NCBI GenBank assembly: GCA_036365455.1
Contig: JAWQUS010000030.1
Coordinates: 3,348,001-3,412,000, forward strand
DNA: 64,000 nt
Direction: 5' to 3'
Origin: Macrosoma leucophasiata
Taxonomy: Eukaryota; Arthropoda; Insecta; Lepidoptera; Hedylidae
The position numbers and the translations under genes were made by a program. Positions 11,163 through 22,372 of the stretch are shown here, piece after piece; the stretch's first letter is position 1; every line of letters begins with the position of its first letter. A model generated the notes under the pieces. It ran no database searches. It saw only the letters and a list, made by a program, of their open reading frames with translations, and was not told the DNA's origin.

Positions 11163-11762
11163 TTAGGGACGCAGAGAGAGGAATCTCCTCACTATTCGTG
11201 TCGTGTCAAGTAGCACTGCCTTCTGCATCAGGCCCTTGATCCAGCCGCCCAACGTGAGCCTCATAAGGTGTTGGTCGAGGCTCTTGGCGATAAGGCCATT
11301 CACCGAGACGACTATCTATACAATGATCGCCGAATCCACATGCCACATGCCGACAATCTCGTGAGCTAGGTCCAGATATTTTAATTCCTTATCCTTTTCA
11401 GCTTTCACGAGATTCTCGTCATGGGGGATGCTGACGTCGACGATCACTGCACGGCGCTCCGTTCGATCTATCAGCACTATATCAGGCTTGCTAGCAACAA
11501 TGGTCCTGTCAGTGATGATAGATCGATCCCAGTACAGTGTGATACGATCATTCTCAAGAACTGGGTCGGGCACATACCTGTAGTATGGCACTTCCTCGAC
11601 TACCAGATCATATTACAAAGCAAGTTGCTGGTGTGTGATCCTGGCCACTTGGTTGTGTCTATGCAAGTATTCACCATTAGCTAGACTTGAATAGCCGGAC
11701 ACTATATGTCTGAGAGATTCACCAGGACGGTGGCACGCCCGACATATGTCAGCCGTACCGTC
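11163..11762 (-). pseudogene. RLE-type LINE, C-terminal ORF remnant
   Basis: The minus frame reads a zinc-finger segment CRACHRPGESLRHIVSGY, then EYLHRHNQVARI, then VPYYRYVPDPVLENDRITLYW. The motif KPDIVLIDRTERRAVIVDV follows, with KELKYLDL, typical of the restriction-like endonuclease at the C-terminus of R2/R4-type LINEs. It ends with DTTRIVRRFLSL. Two in-frame stops break it, TAA at 11613-11615 and TAG at 11316-11318. The fourth ligand of the CCHC finger is tyrosine. The reverse transcriptase and 5' region are absent, so this is a dead 3' fragment. Clade inferred. Confidence 0.8.
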
Positions 11763-11822
11763 TCCATTATTATTATTATTATCGCTTTCGCAACCCCATA
11801 GATTAGTACGGCGTATTAGTAA

Positions 11823-11868
11823 TGTGGATAACATTGCACCTGTGCGAATCCGGGGCGGGCTGCTTGTA
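11823..11868 (+). repeat. Helitron-like 3' end fragment
   Basis: GGATAACATTGCACCTGTGCG and CCGGGGCGGGC match the terminal part of the copies at 30033 and 46517. Only about 45 bases remain. An (ATA)n tract at 11766-11782 separates it from the LINE remnant. Confidence 0.45.
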
Positions 11869-12149
11869 TAATAAGAGTGATTATAGCTCTATAATTTTCT
11901 AATAATCTTCTCGCCAATATCGAGGCGTATTTTAACACCAACGCAACGTTGTGATGACAAACGTGATTTATGTGTTTTCATTGCGACTTGTTCTATTATT
12001 GTATTACTTCATCTTTTAATGTATTCATAAATTACAAACTACTTCTTACAATACGAATATAGATCGTTTCAGGGGCCGCAAGCACAGTATAGATACAAAC
12101 TATACTGTGCCGCAAGTGACCAAAACCACCCAAAAGTGACGTGCTTCTC

Positions 12150-12304
12150 TATCTATATAACAATCAGTAAGTCTCGCTAAAACTCGACAACGGCGTCACC
12201 GATTTGGCTAATTTTGGTTTTGAATGATTTTTGGAAGTCCAGGGAAGGTTTAAAAGGTAAGAAAATATGAAGAAATTGAAGGGCAATACCTAGTAAAATA
12301 CCAA
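12150..12304 (+). mobile_element. Helitron-like 5' fragment (X)
   Basis: Starts TCTCTATCTATATAACAATC and runs through CTCGCTAAAACTCGACAACGG and ACCGATTTGGCTAATTTTGG, a common 5' region of lepidopteran Helitron-like repeats. The 3' end is missing. Confidence 0.45.
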
Positions 12305-12651
12305 TTTCATTTTCCCAACCTTTGACACATTATTTCATTCTGAGGCAATACGAAATTTGCCGGGTCAGCAATATTGAATACTTATTGTTCCCTGTACAAT
12401 AATTTTTCATTTTGACGTTTGCGATTTGTGCGTATGTGCGTGTATTCGCATTCACTTGTGCGTGCGTATTGAAAAATCCATTGTATAATTATTGAAATGA
12501 AACTGTGATTTATTATTCACGCAAGTATAGTTTTAATTGACCATGTCGTCAATACCTTTCAAAGCAGTGCAAATCGTTCATAGGGAGCTAGACACAAGGA
12601 TGTTGATTGATGTACATTATGTAATATACGGCATATTTTACAGAATTTTAT

Positions 12652-12903
12652 AACGTAATGAAAGTGGCAAACAAGCCTGCAATTCACATTGATGTTGCAC
12701 TCAACATCAATGACTGCAGCCTATAGACACTAACACAAAGACCAGAGGTCAAAATGCTGCCACTCCTGAGGCCTGAGGAAATATGCCTCTGTGCCGGCAA
12801 TTATAGGGCCCTACATTACCACCTGACCGGAACACGATAGAGCTGAACACTAGGTACCTAATGCACTGGTGTCTCCTAGAGCTCCGTCACTGGAGCTCTA
12901 CAG
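12652..12903 (-). repeat. Family A repeat, copy 1
   Basis: Nearly full length. The A-rich end is on the left and the GAGCTCC..GGAGCTC hairpin end on the right. Where other copies read GATGTTAAGTGATGAC, this one has an 11-bp perfect hairpin with a 4-base loop (12687-12712). Confidence 0.75.
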
Positions 12904-13337
12904 TAAAAAACAGAAACTATTTCTAAATCTAGGATTTAATAGATTAGAAAAGTTTGTTTACCAGTTTCGTAATCATTCACGAGTACATACAATATCATAA
13001 ATTCCAATCTGCGAATGACGAATGGTAAGGCATGACAAAAATTTGGCTGCGACACGGCCCGTCCGTCGCCAAGTAGGTACGTTGAACATTCCCATCGCAT
13101 TCGCGACAATTTCCACGAAAACTGATGACTTTTCCGATTCACTTGTATCCAGGATGGGGAAATGTGATTTTGTGAATCGTTTACAGCGACACTCTTGTTC
13201 ATTTCATCTGAAAAGCTGTTAAGTACCAACCTCAGTAGGAACGATAGAATTTTTGCATTATTGATTGAGTGATTATTTATTTTACTGACCAAAATTTTTT
13301 GTTGGAGCTTCATCCAAGAAGGCAATATTTTCGTTTG
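12904..13337. other. Single-copy DNA between two family A pieces
   Basis: Frames on both strands overlap here but show no family motif. I see nothing else. Confidence 0.4.
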
Positions 13338-13420
13338 CAGTGACGGAGCTCTACGGCATAGGCATCTAATCTACTTGCCGGTTCAGCACTATCGTGTGTT
13401 AGATGGTAATGTATGGCCCA
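13338..13420 (+). repeat. Family A fragment
   Basis: Only the hairpin-side part (CAGTGACGGAGCTC, then GTTCAGCACTATCGTG) is present, in inverse orientation to the copy at 12652. Confidence 0.6.
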
Positions 13421-13520
13421 TAATAACAGTAACAATCACAGAGGGGGTTTTGGCGGGAACCTTGAGAGAGACGCGTGGTGCTCTTATTTTATTTCATTTT
13501 CTTGGTGTATTTTTGAGTTA

Positions 13521-13846
13521 TCTATACATCTATACAAATAAATAAAATTGGAGTCTGTTTGTAATATTAAAATAACCTCTTTTTACTAAATTAATAAATA
13601 TGTATGTCTAGGCGGTTCATATACCAAAACAACTTTTTTTAAAATTTTTGTCTGTCTGTATGTCTGTTTGTTTCCGCTAATCTCGGGAACGGCTGGACCG
13701 ATTTTGACGGGACTTTCACTGGCAGATAGCTTATGTAATAAGGAGTAACTTAGGCTACTTTTATGCTAGCTGCGCCCACGACTTCGTCCGGATAGATACT
13801 GAACAATCATAAATTCTCATGCGGACGAAGTCGCGGGCACAGCTAG
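13521..13846 (+). mobile_element. Helitron-like element (X)
   Basis: Starts TCTATACATCTATAC and ends CGGACGAAGTCGCGGGCACAGCTAG followed by T. A GC-rich stem lies just before CTAG, as expected of a Helitron 3' end. A sister copy at 48451 shares the middle (GGAACGGCTGGACCGATTTT, GGAGTAACTTAGGCTACTTT). Confidence 0.6.
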
Positions 13847-14045
13847 TATTAAATAAAGTTGAAGGCGTTTTGTTTGATATAGGCTTATTACAGTGCCCGT
13901 GTATAGTGAAACAGAATAATAGTGCGAAAACACGTCCTTTCGGGTTGCCTCCAAAACTTCATTCTTGATACGAATACGAAATATCGTTTTACTTGATACT
14001 AGCAATATGCGCAATAGCGATGCCATATTATAAAAAAAAAGTATC

Positions 14046-14161
14046 ACAGAGACAACGCATCTGCCTTTTGACCTCTGGTCGGCTGCAGTCATCACGGCTG
14101 CAGTCATCACTTAAAATCAATGTGAATTTCATGCTTGTTTGCCATCTTCATTAGATAATAA
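14046..14161 (+). repeat. Family A fragment, A-rich half
   Basis: Carries the right half of the family. The block GGCTGCAGTCATCAC is present twice in tandem, a local duplication not seen in other copies. Confidence 0.6.
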
Positions 14162-14691
14162 AAGATAATTTGTCATCACTATGTTAATTATTGTTTAAGC
14201 TGCATACACCGCTGACACATACTGTCGTCAGATCGCATTTAAAATCTTCGTCGCCACAATGCAGTTGCAAATAAAAAGAAAATCAAATTATTAATTGCGT
14301 GTAATATACATAGGTCCTCATAAAAGATGAATCATTCACGGTTCAATGTAAATGGAACATTTAAACGAATAAAATTAATAGATCAAAACTTTATTGTTTG
14401 ATTCAAATGCCGCACAATGTTATAGGATTTTTAGGAGCGTAGGTACTTAAAGTCGATTTAAATAAGAACTCTTTATTATGTTCCATAAATTAAATTTTTG
14501 TGCGTTCAAAGAGTTTTCATTGTGAACTTGGCAGTGCTGCCAACATTCCAATATTCTACCATGGCTGACATTCTCTGCGTACCAGATCGTGATAATTTCT
14601 CTTCACAACCGCTGATTCATTCTTGAAAAAATGAAGTATGTACATGTACATTGCCAATTATTTAGTATAAACAAACAGATAAATGATATTA

Positions 14692-14780
14692 AGCATGCAG
14701 TTCACATGGATGTTAAGTGATGACTGCAGCCTAAAGGCCAGATAAAAACCAGAGATCAAAATGCAGATACTTTACCTCTG
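14692..14780 (-). repeat. Family A fragment
   Basis: GCATGCAGTTCACATGGATG, then GTGATGACTGCAGCC and CAAAATGCAGATAC match the A-rich half of the family. Confidence 0.6.
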
Positions 14781-14959
14781 TCGATCCCTTCAGAGAATAC
14801 AGTTAAGAAACTAGTCAGTCCTACGCTCAATGATTTACTATCGAAAGAAAAAGTGTGCTAACGTTCTGCAATTCTATATCAATGTCTGTCACACGTGTCA
14901 GACATACCGTAACACAATAAATAACGAAATGATATATCACATTCGATGATGACATTATA

Positions 14960-15049
14960 CCTATGACTCACGCCGAACTGTCATTTTGACAGCTGTCACA
15001 GGACACAATAGCGCACGAGTGATAGGAACAGGAACTGGATCGCCGTGAG
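14960..15049 (+). promoter_or_regulatory. Possible promoter and non-coding first exon
   Basis: A small palindromic patch (TGTCATTTTGACAGCTGTCA) is followed about 50 bases on by GCCGTGAG|GTAAGTTATAC, a strong donor at 15050, in DNA free of recognised repeats. This would fit the end of a 5' UTR exon, but splice-like strings arise by chance and no acceptor or reading frame supports it. Confidence 0.2.
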
Positions 15050-15280
15050 GTAAGTTATACTTTAATTAGGGTGTTATATTGCGCGTTTTGTATTAGTTTT
15101 CATTGATAACTTTGGCCTGTGTCATTGGACTGAAAATATAGCAATTATATAATATGGAGAAGATGCAGGGAACAAACCAGTCACCACCAATCACTTTCAG
15201 GCGTAGCTAACAAAACTCTAATTTATTATACTTAATAACTTATTTTAGTTATACCTATGTCCTATGTATAAGAATCATAA

Positions 15281-15586
15281 AGCAAGACGGGCCACAGGAC
15301 GCCGCGGCGGACCGGAGGGGAGTAGCCATTTGCAGGCTTTCCCCTCTGTCAAAGTACAAGCCCAAATAGTCTTACGCCTGTCGCCCAAATGTGTGCGTGA
15401 AATTGATTATGTATTTTGTTGAAATCAAGGTGTGAATTTCGTAGTAATAGACGATTTTTGTAGTGTGTGTGTGTATCACACATACTTAGCTCCCCCCGCA
15501 AAAAAAAGACAGACTGTTTTGCATCGGTATTAACGCTATGGCTACTCCCCTCCGGTCTGCCGCGGCGGCCGGTGGCTCGTGTTGCT
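15281..15586. mobile_element. Family F TIR element, copy 1
   Basis: Ends are inverted: AGCAAGACGGGCCAC..GGCGGACCGGAGGGGAGTAGCC on the left; GGCTACTCCCCTCCGGTCTGCC..GTGTTGCT on the right. About 45 bases at each end pair. The inside has CCCCTCTGTCAAAGTACAAG and TAATAGACGATTTTTGTAG, shared with copies at 16207 and 19644. No ORF, so a MITE of unassigned superfamily. Confidence 0.7.
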
Positions 15587-16206
15587 CTATGATATGAATT
15601 GATTCAGTTAACTAACAGTCTGGGCACCTAAAGTACGGTGGCGTACCTAATTTGTAGCTAATTTTTCATTGAAAGGCTCATTAAAAAAATAGCTATACAT
15701 ATCTAAAAAAATAATTTCGTGATCATCTTCTAAAAAAAGTATAGGTAACAGGTAACTTCTAATTCGTTGCCTTTTTAAGTCGGAAGATTGAAACCGATTT
15801 ACTGATCTATTATAGAATGCACGCGAACACAACACTCGATGTTATGCTCCTACAATCCGGATTGTCAAGGTCGTCACAATCGCTCTTTGTTTAGATTCAA
15901 AGATTTCACTCTTCTAAAATCTTTGTATAGATTAAAACAACCTGTTCGGTACACGTGGATATTAGGTATGTAGGTACTCGGACACCGCATCATATCGTAC
16001 TTACAGCCAAATAATAAATGTCACCTCACTCAAGAAAAGAAGAAAACAAATTACAATGATGGGAAGCGATATGACACCGACTTTTTTTAAAATAGTTTAT
16101 TCATGACCATAGATACAGAGTCTTTCAGTCGTATACCTATTAAAAATATGACACCGATGACTGATAGTATTGCCAACTACCAAAACGAATATTAATAATT
16201 TTACAT
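15587..16206. other. Single-copy DNA
   Basis: Nothing supportable. One minus-strand frame of 62 codons lacks any motif. Confidence 0.4.
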
Positions 16207-16552
16207 AGAGCAACACGGGCCACCGGCCTACCGGAGGGGAGTACTTATCCATAGCGTTTATTACTGATGCAAAACAGTCTGTAATTTTGGCTCGGAAATT
16301 CGTATAACACATACACAACAAAAATCGTCTATTACTACGAAACTTACACTCTGACTTTAATAAAATACACAAGTAAACAATTTCACGCACACATTTAAAC
16401 ATCTAGGCGACAGACGTAGGCACACTTGTGATTGTGCTTGTACTTTGACTGAGCTTTCCCCTCTGTCAAAGTACAAGCACAAGTGTGCCTACGCCTACAT
16501 AATTATGGCTACTCCCCTTCGGTCTGCCGCAGCCGATGGCCCCTGTTACTCT
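16207..16552. mobile_element. Family F TIR element, copy 2
   Basis: Opposite orientation to copy 1 in its interior. Left end AGAGCAACACGGGCCACCGG, right end CGATGGCCCCTGTTACTCT. A partial inner duplication of CCTCTGTCAAAGTACAAGC near the right end gives it a different layout. Confidence 0.7.
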
Positions 16553-16861
16553 TTTTAACCGACTTCGAAAAAAGAAGGAGGTTCTCAATTCGTCCGGATC
16601 TTTTTTTTAAATTTTATGATTAACGAAGATATTTAGTTTTATGTATTTACCTACTGAAAAGCTGAGAGCAGCCCACCAGCCGTGTTGTTTAACTTGGTTG
16701 CCATCAAATTGAAAGTCACTATGCGGTACCTACAGTAAGCGAAACATAAATGCCCCTGTTTGTGAATGAAGTTGCCAGCGTAAACTTTGCGCCAACTTTT
16801 AGCTCACGAGAACCAACTGGAATCTAACTGGACCACAGTTGCGTGTGGTCCAGTAAGGTTT

Positions 16862-17112
16862 TTTTTTACATTTATGGAAGTGGCTAACAAGCTTGCAGTT
16901 CCTTTTGATGTTAAGCGATGACTGCAGCCTATAGACACCTACACAAAGCCCAAGGTCAAAATGTAGATGCGTTATCACTCCTGAGGGCTAGGTGTTATGC
17001 CTCTATGCCGGAAATTACAGGGCTATACATTACCACCTGACCGGAACACGATAGTGCTGAACACTACCATTTAGCAGCAAGTTTATATGTAATGCGGTGG
17101 TGCCTACGAAAT
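16862..17112 (-). repeat. Family A copy
   Basis: Begins with a poly-T run and TTTATGGAAGTGGCTAACAAGC, and runs to GGTAATGCGGTGGTGCCTACG. The GAGCTCC hairpin end is replaced by other sequence. Confidence 0.7.
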
Positions 17113-17950
17113 TACAAAGGTGGTAATTCTTTGTCATTTAGTTAGGGCCCTGGACCTCTATCACCCGTATAATATTAGAAAAATGGTACAAAATTCGATG
17201 TTCAATATTTCTGGGTGTTGACTGTACTACCTAAGCATATTACATACATATACATGCATATACTTAACAACTTTATTTATTTATTTATTTCAATATAGTT
17301 TGTTTAAGGTTTTTATAAAAAGTATATTACGTAAGTCTATTTTAAAAAAAGTAAATAAACAAAGATAGAGTGATGACGTCAATATTGTATAACAATGATA
17401 AACATAGAGAATTATCTACCTTTACCTACTTTTTAAAGTCAAACGAACATAACCTCTACTTATCTAATCCCTGTATGCCTTTTTTATTTTTGAACGTTTA
17501 ACAAAGTTTATTCAGGGTGAACAACCTGGCTCAGGTGATTCTTTTTGGCAATCACCTTTTTTACGGAACGTACTTCGAGATGCTTCTGATTGTCACTGAA
17601 AGCTAATTAATGTTTGGGCACGTCTAAAAAAGAATTATGGACGCAAAAAACATTCAATTTACTTTGTCACTGCGACGAGAGGCGAGTAATTACGAGGATG
17701 GCGCCATGCTCGTCCTCAAAATAAACATCAAATTCAAAAATATAGAATCGGCCAAGTGGGTGTCGGGACACGGGCAATGTAGTGTTCCGTTTTGTCAAGT
17801 ACGTTATGAAAGTTGATCGAATATTACTCGTAAAGTTGTCGAGATAAGCCATGATAGTTTTCTTTTTAATTTGGTTATCTATGACCATGTTTGTTTTCAC
17901 ACGTCCAAACACCACGGTGTACCTGGCAGAGGGAGGATGGATGACACTAA
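17113..17950. other. Single-copy DNA
   Basis: Contains a (TTTA)n tract near 17275-17290. The minus-strand open frame of 117 codons reaching into the B element shows no known domain and is probably chance. Confidence 0.4.
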
Positions 17951-18087
17951 GGGCGAGATTCACAGACCGCACTACTACTTTACTTTCAAGCAAAGTACGC
18001 TTCGAACTGTCAAAACTCATACTGTACTGACAGTTCTAAGCATACATTGCTCAAAGTAAAGTCGTGGTGCGGTCTGTGAATCTCACC
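17951..18087. mobile_element. Family B snap-back MITE, copy 1
   Basis: Almost the whole element is two inverted arms, from GGGCGAGATTCACAGACCGC to GCGGTCTGTGAATCTCACC. Inner arms share AGCAAAGTACGCTT-like blocks and a GACAGTT/AACTGTC pair. It encodes nothing. Copies at 27098 and 55828. Confidence 0.85.
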
Positions 18088-18606
18088 ATCAGAGACGTGC
18101 GCAAAGTTTACGCAGACTATTTCACTCACACTCACACACTTTAAGTTTTCCCGTACTGTACCCAATTTGTTCTGCAGCCAGATATTTTAAACGTTTTACT
18201 GTACAAATAATTGCCGCGAAATAATTCATAGAAAGGTATGTTTCGTACCATTTCACACCGCTTCATCGCTCATCGCCAATAATTAGTCACAGGTCATTAA
18301 GCAAATCGTAAAATAGGAGCGCTCCCATTAAAACTGAAGATAATTCAGGTGGCAGAATGACTCACAGTCGCGTGTGCCAAGACAAATAAAAAAATAAACA
18401 ACGCAGCCATTTTGTAATTTGTTCTAAATTGACTTCAGCTTTTATTATGTTGTCAATGCAATTAAAATGAGATCTGTTATGCAGTGTCGTAGCTAGTGGC
18501 TAGCCGCAGGGGCGGATTGGTAGATATTTAAACCACTAGCCTCCTCTTCGAAGGTAACAGACGAGCATACCTACAGTTCACATTTTCTTATTTTAAACAT
18601 ATGCCA
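18088..18606. other. Single-copy DNA
   Basis: Nothing firm. CAGTGTCGTAGCTAG near 18482 may be a worn hAT end. Confidence 0.35.
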
Positions 18607-18711
18607 TCTAACCGGACCACGATAGTGCTGAACACTACCATTTGGTAGCAGATAGATTAGGTAATGCGGAGGTGCCTACGCTATCGCGTCCCTACTGGCA
18701 CTCTACCACCA
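18607..18711 (-). repeat. Family A fragment, hairpin side
   Basis: CACGATAGTGCTGAACACTACC to CTCTACCACCAG. The GAGCTCC stem is degraded (CGCGTCCCTACTGGCACTC). Confidence 0.6.
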
Positions 18712-19093
18712 GAACCAAAGTTAGCCGTTTTTGGCTACAGCAACTGCTTTTTCTCTTGATTTCGTCTTTCATGGGCTCTTATGTGGCTAGAACAACTTTG
18801 ATTACAAAAATTCTTCGTCTTTTCATAGGTCGATGATTTTTGGTAAACCTCGTTCTTCCGCATGTAAATTAACCAAATGAAACTAAAATACCCGTTATGT
18901 TTTGCAGAAAACATAAAACAGTAAAAACTCAGACATTTAGTTTGACAACAGCGACGTATAAACAGGTGTAGAGTTGATTACAAGAACAAAAGAGCATATT
19001 CACTTAACTGTTCTCTAGATAAACATAATGAGAAAATATTTTATAATGTCGTTTCAATGTTGTTGCTTGAATACTGAGATGGTAATTCATCAT

Positions 19094-19456
19094 GAAGCGC
19101 GCATGGCCCAGCGGCTGGTGTAGATCGTAAGCGATCTGCTCGGTTAAGCACTACGGGCGCGGTCGGGTAGTGTGATGGGTGACCGCTAGTGGCAAATTAA
19201 ATGCGCGTTTCCGTGCTTCGGAGGGCACGTTAAGCCGTTGGTCCCGGTTGCTATCGATGGATAGCAGTCGTTAAACCTTGTCGGAGACCTTATGGGTTTG
19301 AAAACATCCGACAGTGGGTTGGCCACTAACCCACCCACCTCCACCAATCCGCATTGGAGCAGCGTGGTGGAGTAAGCTCCAGGCCTCCCCCCAAAAAAAG
19401 GGGAGAGACTCGTGCCCAGCAGTGGGACGTATAATGGGTTGCCATTATTATTATTA
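19094..19456 (+). mobile_element. 5S-like SINE, full-length copy 3
   Basis: The head reads GAAGCGCGCATGGCCCAGCG, then GGTTAAGCACTACGGGCGCGG and GATGGGTGACCGC. These are close to box A and box C of the 5S rRNA gene promoter. The body contains GTGCTTCGGAGGGCACGTTA and the 3' end GGGTTGCCATTATTATT. TAATTCA at 19083 and 19457 is a likely target duplication. Confidence 0.85.
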
Positions 19457-19609
19457 TAATTCAAAGTTTAGGGTCCTAATAATTATGATCTTTGCGGTCC
19501 AGCATTTTCGTATAGATAAATCTAATGGACAAGACCCCCTTGTTCCTCAGTGAGAATACATAACACGGATAAAACCAAAATATTACATCCTATTACTATC
19601 ATATAATAT

Positions 19610-20044
19610 GTGTAAGTTTGGATGTTTGTTTGTTTGTCGCCATAGAGCAACAGTCCCCTCTGGTACGTCCGCCGCCCGGTGGGCCACCGGCCGCGTACTG
19701 GAGGGGAATACTCTGTCAAAGTACCAGCACAAGTGTTCCTATGCCTGTCGCCGAGATGTTTAAATGTGTGCGTGAAATTGTTTATGTATTTTGTTAAGTC
19801 AAGGTGTTAGTTTCGTGGTAATAGACGATTTTTGTAGTGTGTGTCTGTCACACGTATTTCCCCCCGCAAAAAATGACAGACTGTTTTGCATCGGTAATAA
19901 ACGCTATGGCTAATCCGTCCGGTCCGCCGCGGCCGGTGGCCCGTGTTGCTTGATGTTTGTTGCTCAACCACGCTAAAGCGGCTGGACTTAATTCGATGAA
20001 ATTCAATACACCTCTGAGTCCTAAGTTTGTATCTGTGATAGATA
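19610..20044 (+). mobile_element. Helitron-like fragment split by a family F MITE
   Basis: The outer pieces are GGATGTTTGTTTGTTTGTCGC and GATGTTTGTTGCTCAACCACGC, continuing through GGCTGGACTTAATTCGATG. The family F copy at 19644-19950 lies between them. A relative without an insert is at 22373. Confidence 0.5.
19644..19950. mobile_element. Family F TIR element, copy 3
   Basis: Left AGAGCAACAG with a rearranged terminal region; right GCGGCCGGTGGCCCGTGTTGCT. The interior GTGCGTGAAATTG..TAATAGACGATTTTTGTAG is in the same order as copy 1. GATGTTTGTT on both sides fits a host site within the Helitron-like repeat. Confidence 0.65.
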
Positions 20045-20136
20045 TAACGGGGCCGATAGTGCTGAACACTACCATTTGGCGGCAGATAGATTAGGTAATG
20101 CGGTGGTGCCTACGCCTTCGAGCTCCTGCACTTGGA
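20045..20136 (-). repeat. Family A fragment, hairpin side
   Basis: GATAGTGCTGAACACTACC to GCCTTCGAGCTCCTGCACTTGG. It abuts the end of the Helitron-like fragment. Confidence 0.6.
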
Positions 20137-20605
20137 ACCACTTTGTTACCTTGTAGCATTAGCACTGGTTCAACATCTGCCTATCAAGACAGGTGTTACA
20201 CAAAATTATATTATAATAATTAGACTTGCAGCTTGAATTCACAAATATCTAATGGATCCAAAATAAGGTCATATCCGTTGAATAAATTAAAAAAAAATAT
20301 ATACTTAATTATAGTATTAAAAGTATTTTTTAACGTTGAAGACGATTTGTCAATCAAATACAATTAAATAGGCACTAAAACGATTGTGTTCGAATCAGTC
20401 TGACATTTGAGTTGCTGCTCAATTCGCCCGGGTCACAGAAACAGGGACGGCCGGTGTTTGGGTCAATGAATATTTTAAGTTAACCAATATTTTAGTATTA
20501 GGTACGGTAACATTGTAGTATTAGCTATCGTAATATTTTCCGGTACGTATAAAAGATGCGGCTTGTAACAAACGGACAACGAATTTTCGCGTCTGTAAGA
20601 GATAT

Positions 20606-20790
20606 GCAGAGGTAAATGCATGCATTCAAGCAAACAAACACCCGGCTATCCGCCGGTTATGTTTTGGGCAATGTAACAGAGGACGAATCTATTGACATTT
20701 GCGAGCACGTTACCAAACACCGAGGATGGCACTGGGAAATTTCCAGAATATAGAAAACCACCAATACCACTGGAGATACAGCATAACACC
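20606..20790 (-). mobile_element. tRNA-derived SINE (family T), truncated
   Basis: Holds the SINE body (AGAGGTAAATGCATGCATTC, CCGCCGGTTATG, GCACGTTACCAAAC, GGGAAATTTCC) but neither the tRNA-like head nor the terminal CCCCGAAGGGG block. It is followed at once by an RTE 3' end. Confidence 0.65.
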
Positions 20791-20796
20791 GTTATG

Positions 20797-20897
20797 AAGG
20801 TAGACGAGGCACGAGAGGTATGTCAGGACCGGGATATCTGGCGCTCTACACTCTCTGCCTACCCCGTTAGGGACCTGGCGTGAAGATACATACATAC
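20797..20897 (+). mobile_element. RTE-type LINE, 3' end fragment
   Basis: Encodes the last residues of an RTE-type ORF (VDEAREVCQDRDIWRSTLSA, YPVRDLA, stop) and the tail GGCGTGAAGATACATACATA. The same end recurs at 53702 and other sites. Confidence 0.75.
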
Positions 20898-22372
20898 CAT
20901 TATCTCTGATAGCTCCCGATAGAATTTAGCATAATAGTATAAGCTTTTAAGTAATAGCCACTATACGAGTATAACTGACAACGGACTACGAAGTTGTGGA
21001 GGAACGAGTGGAAGTGTTTCTCCGACATAGGACTAGGTTTCTCGGACACAGAAAATCCCTAAATTCATCCAATCTATGAGCGGACAAATCTCAAAAAAAA
21101 TCTGTTAATTCTGGTGTAAAATAAGAAAGTGTTTCATTTCATACAACTAACAATTCAATATTTCTATCAATACCCTACTACCCTAATTTCGAATTCACGA
21201 TGTCAAACATGCTGTCTTGTAACAGTAAATCGCAGCGTAGCTGTCACCAAACAGGTGTGTTACCTTCTCGTTATGACTAGAAATAATGTTCTGGAAGTCA
21301 GCCAACACGGCTACCGACCCCGATGATGGAAGTATGAATGTCATAGAGCCCGGTCTTTAAGCAGCCAAGAAAAAAAAACAATTATCTATGATTTGCCACG
21401 TGAAAAGATTTGTTGACGCATGTCGGCAATATATATTAAAATCTAAAATAAATTAAATAAAACATGCGAAACAAGATATCTCAATGGCTATATTCTTGAT
21501 AGCAAATGTACAGAATAAAGATTTGAAGCTTGACATTATTCAACGTGACTCAATATTCGATTCCAATTCATTTTTGATGATCTTCGATCGATACTTCGAT
21601 CCGTTTGTAAAAAAGGAGCCTAATCACAAATCAACAGATGAAATTGCTATCCGTTGTTATTGGGATGCTGATAACCCAGCGGATTGCTCAAAAGATTGTT
21701 AACAATCTAGATTGGTGTTACCGGCGATCGAAGGATTGGGACCGGTGGTAGTCGCATAATTAAGCAGAAGATAGAAAAGACCAATCACCCAATTAGAACA
21801 AATACTTTGTCAATATCATTTTAGTAATTTAGAAGAAGTTAGCGTTGAAAGCAGGTCAAACATTTAATCAACTTATATATTTTTATGATACTTTATTTGT
21901 TTAAAAAGAGAAATAAAGCATCCATTCTTAAAATAAAGGATTAAAGATTTAATTGTATCTAAGTAACACTTATGTAGAAGAAATCACCTTAAAATAGTTA
22001 AGCTACGTTAAAATCCATGTATGTAATTGCTCCGATGTATTCAGTTGAGAAAAATTTACTAGTAGTAAAATGAAGTAGCGAATCTCATTCTAGTAGAAAT
22101 AGAGTCTAAGATAATCTTGAAAAATGGTCCCTCGGCAGCAGAAAATATAGTAAAAGAAAGGAAACATTCGGTGGCATAAGGTTTATCTCTAATAGTCTTT
22201 ATTTCCCGTAATTTATCTGCGCACTGGCATTACAATTTCAGGAATACCAACTCGTTGAAGCTTGCGAAGCATAAATCTATCTTATGTCTATAAATGTCCA
22301 AGGCCTGTGGCACCCAATTGGTGTTTTATTTGTCACGCACTGTTGACTAAGAAAATCTAAGAATCTTACTAC
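20898..22372. other. Single-copy DNA
   Basis: No repeat recognised. A 72-codon plus-strand frame at 21484-21702 starts with ATG (MAIFLIANVQNKDLKLDI) but matches no family I know and lacks splice or promoter support. Confidence 0.4.

Noticed and set aside
18482..18560. CAGTGTCGTAGCTAG as a hAT element start
   Set aside because: No matching right end or 8-bp duplication was found; noted only.
19186..19464. Frames with GNPLYVPLLGTSLSP-type text, repeated at several places
   Set aside because: They are translations of the 5S-like SINE on either strand.
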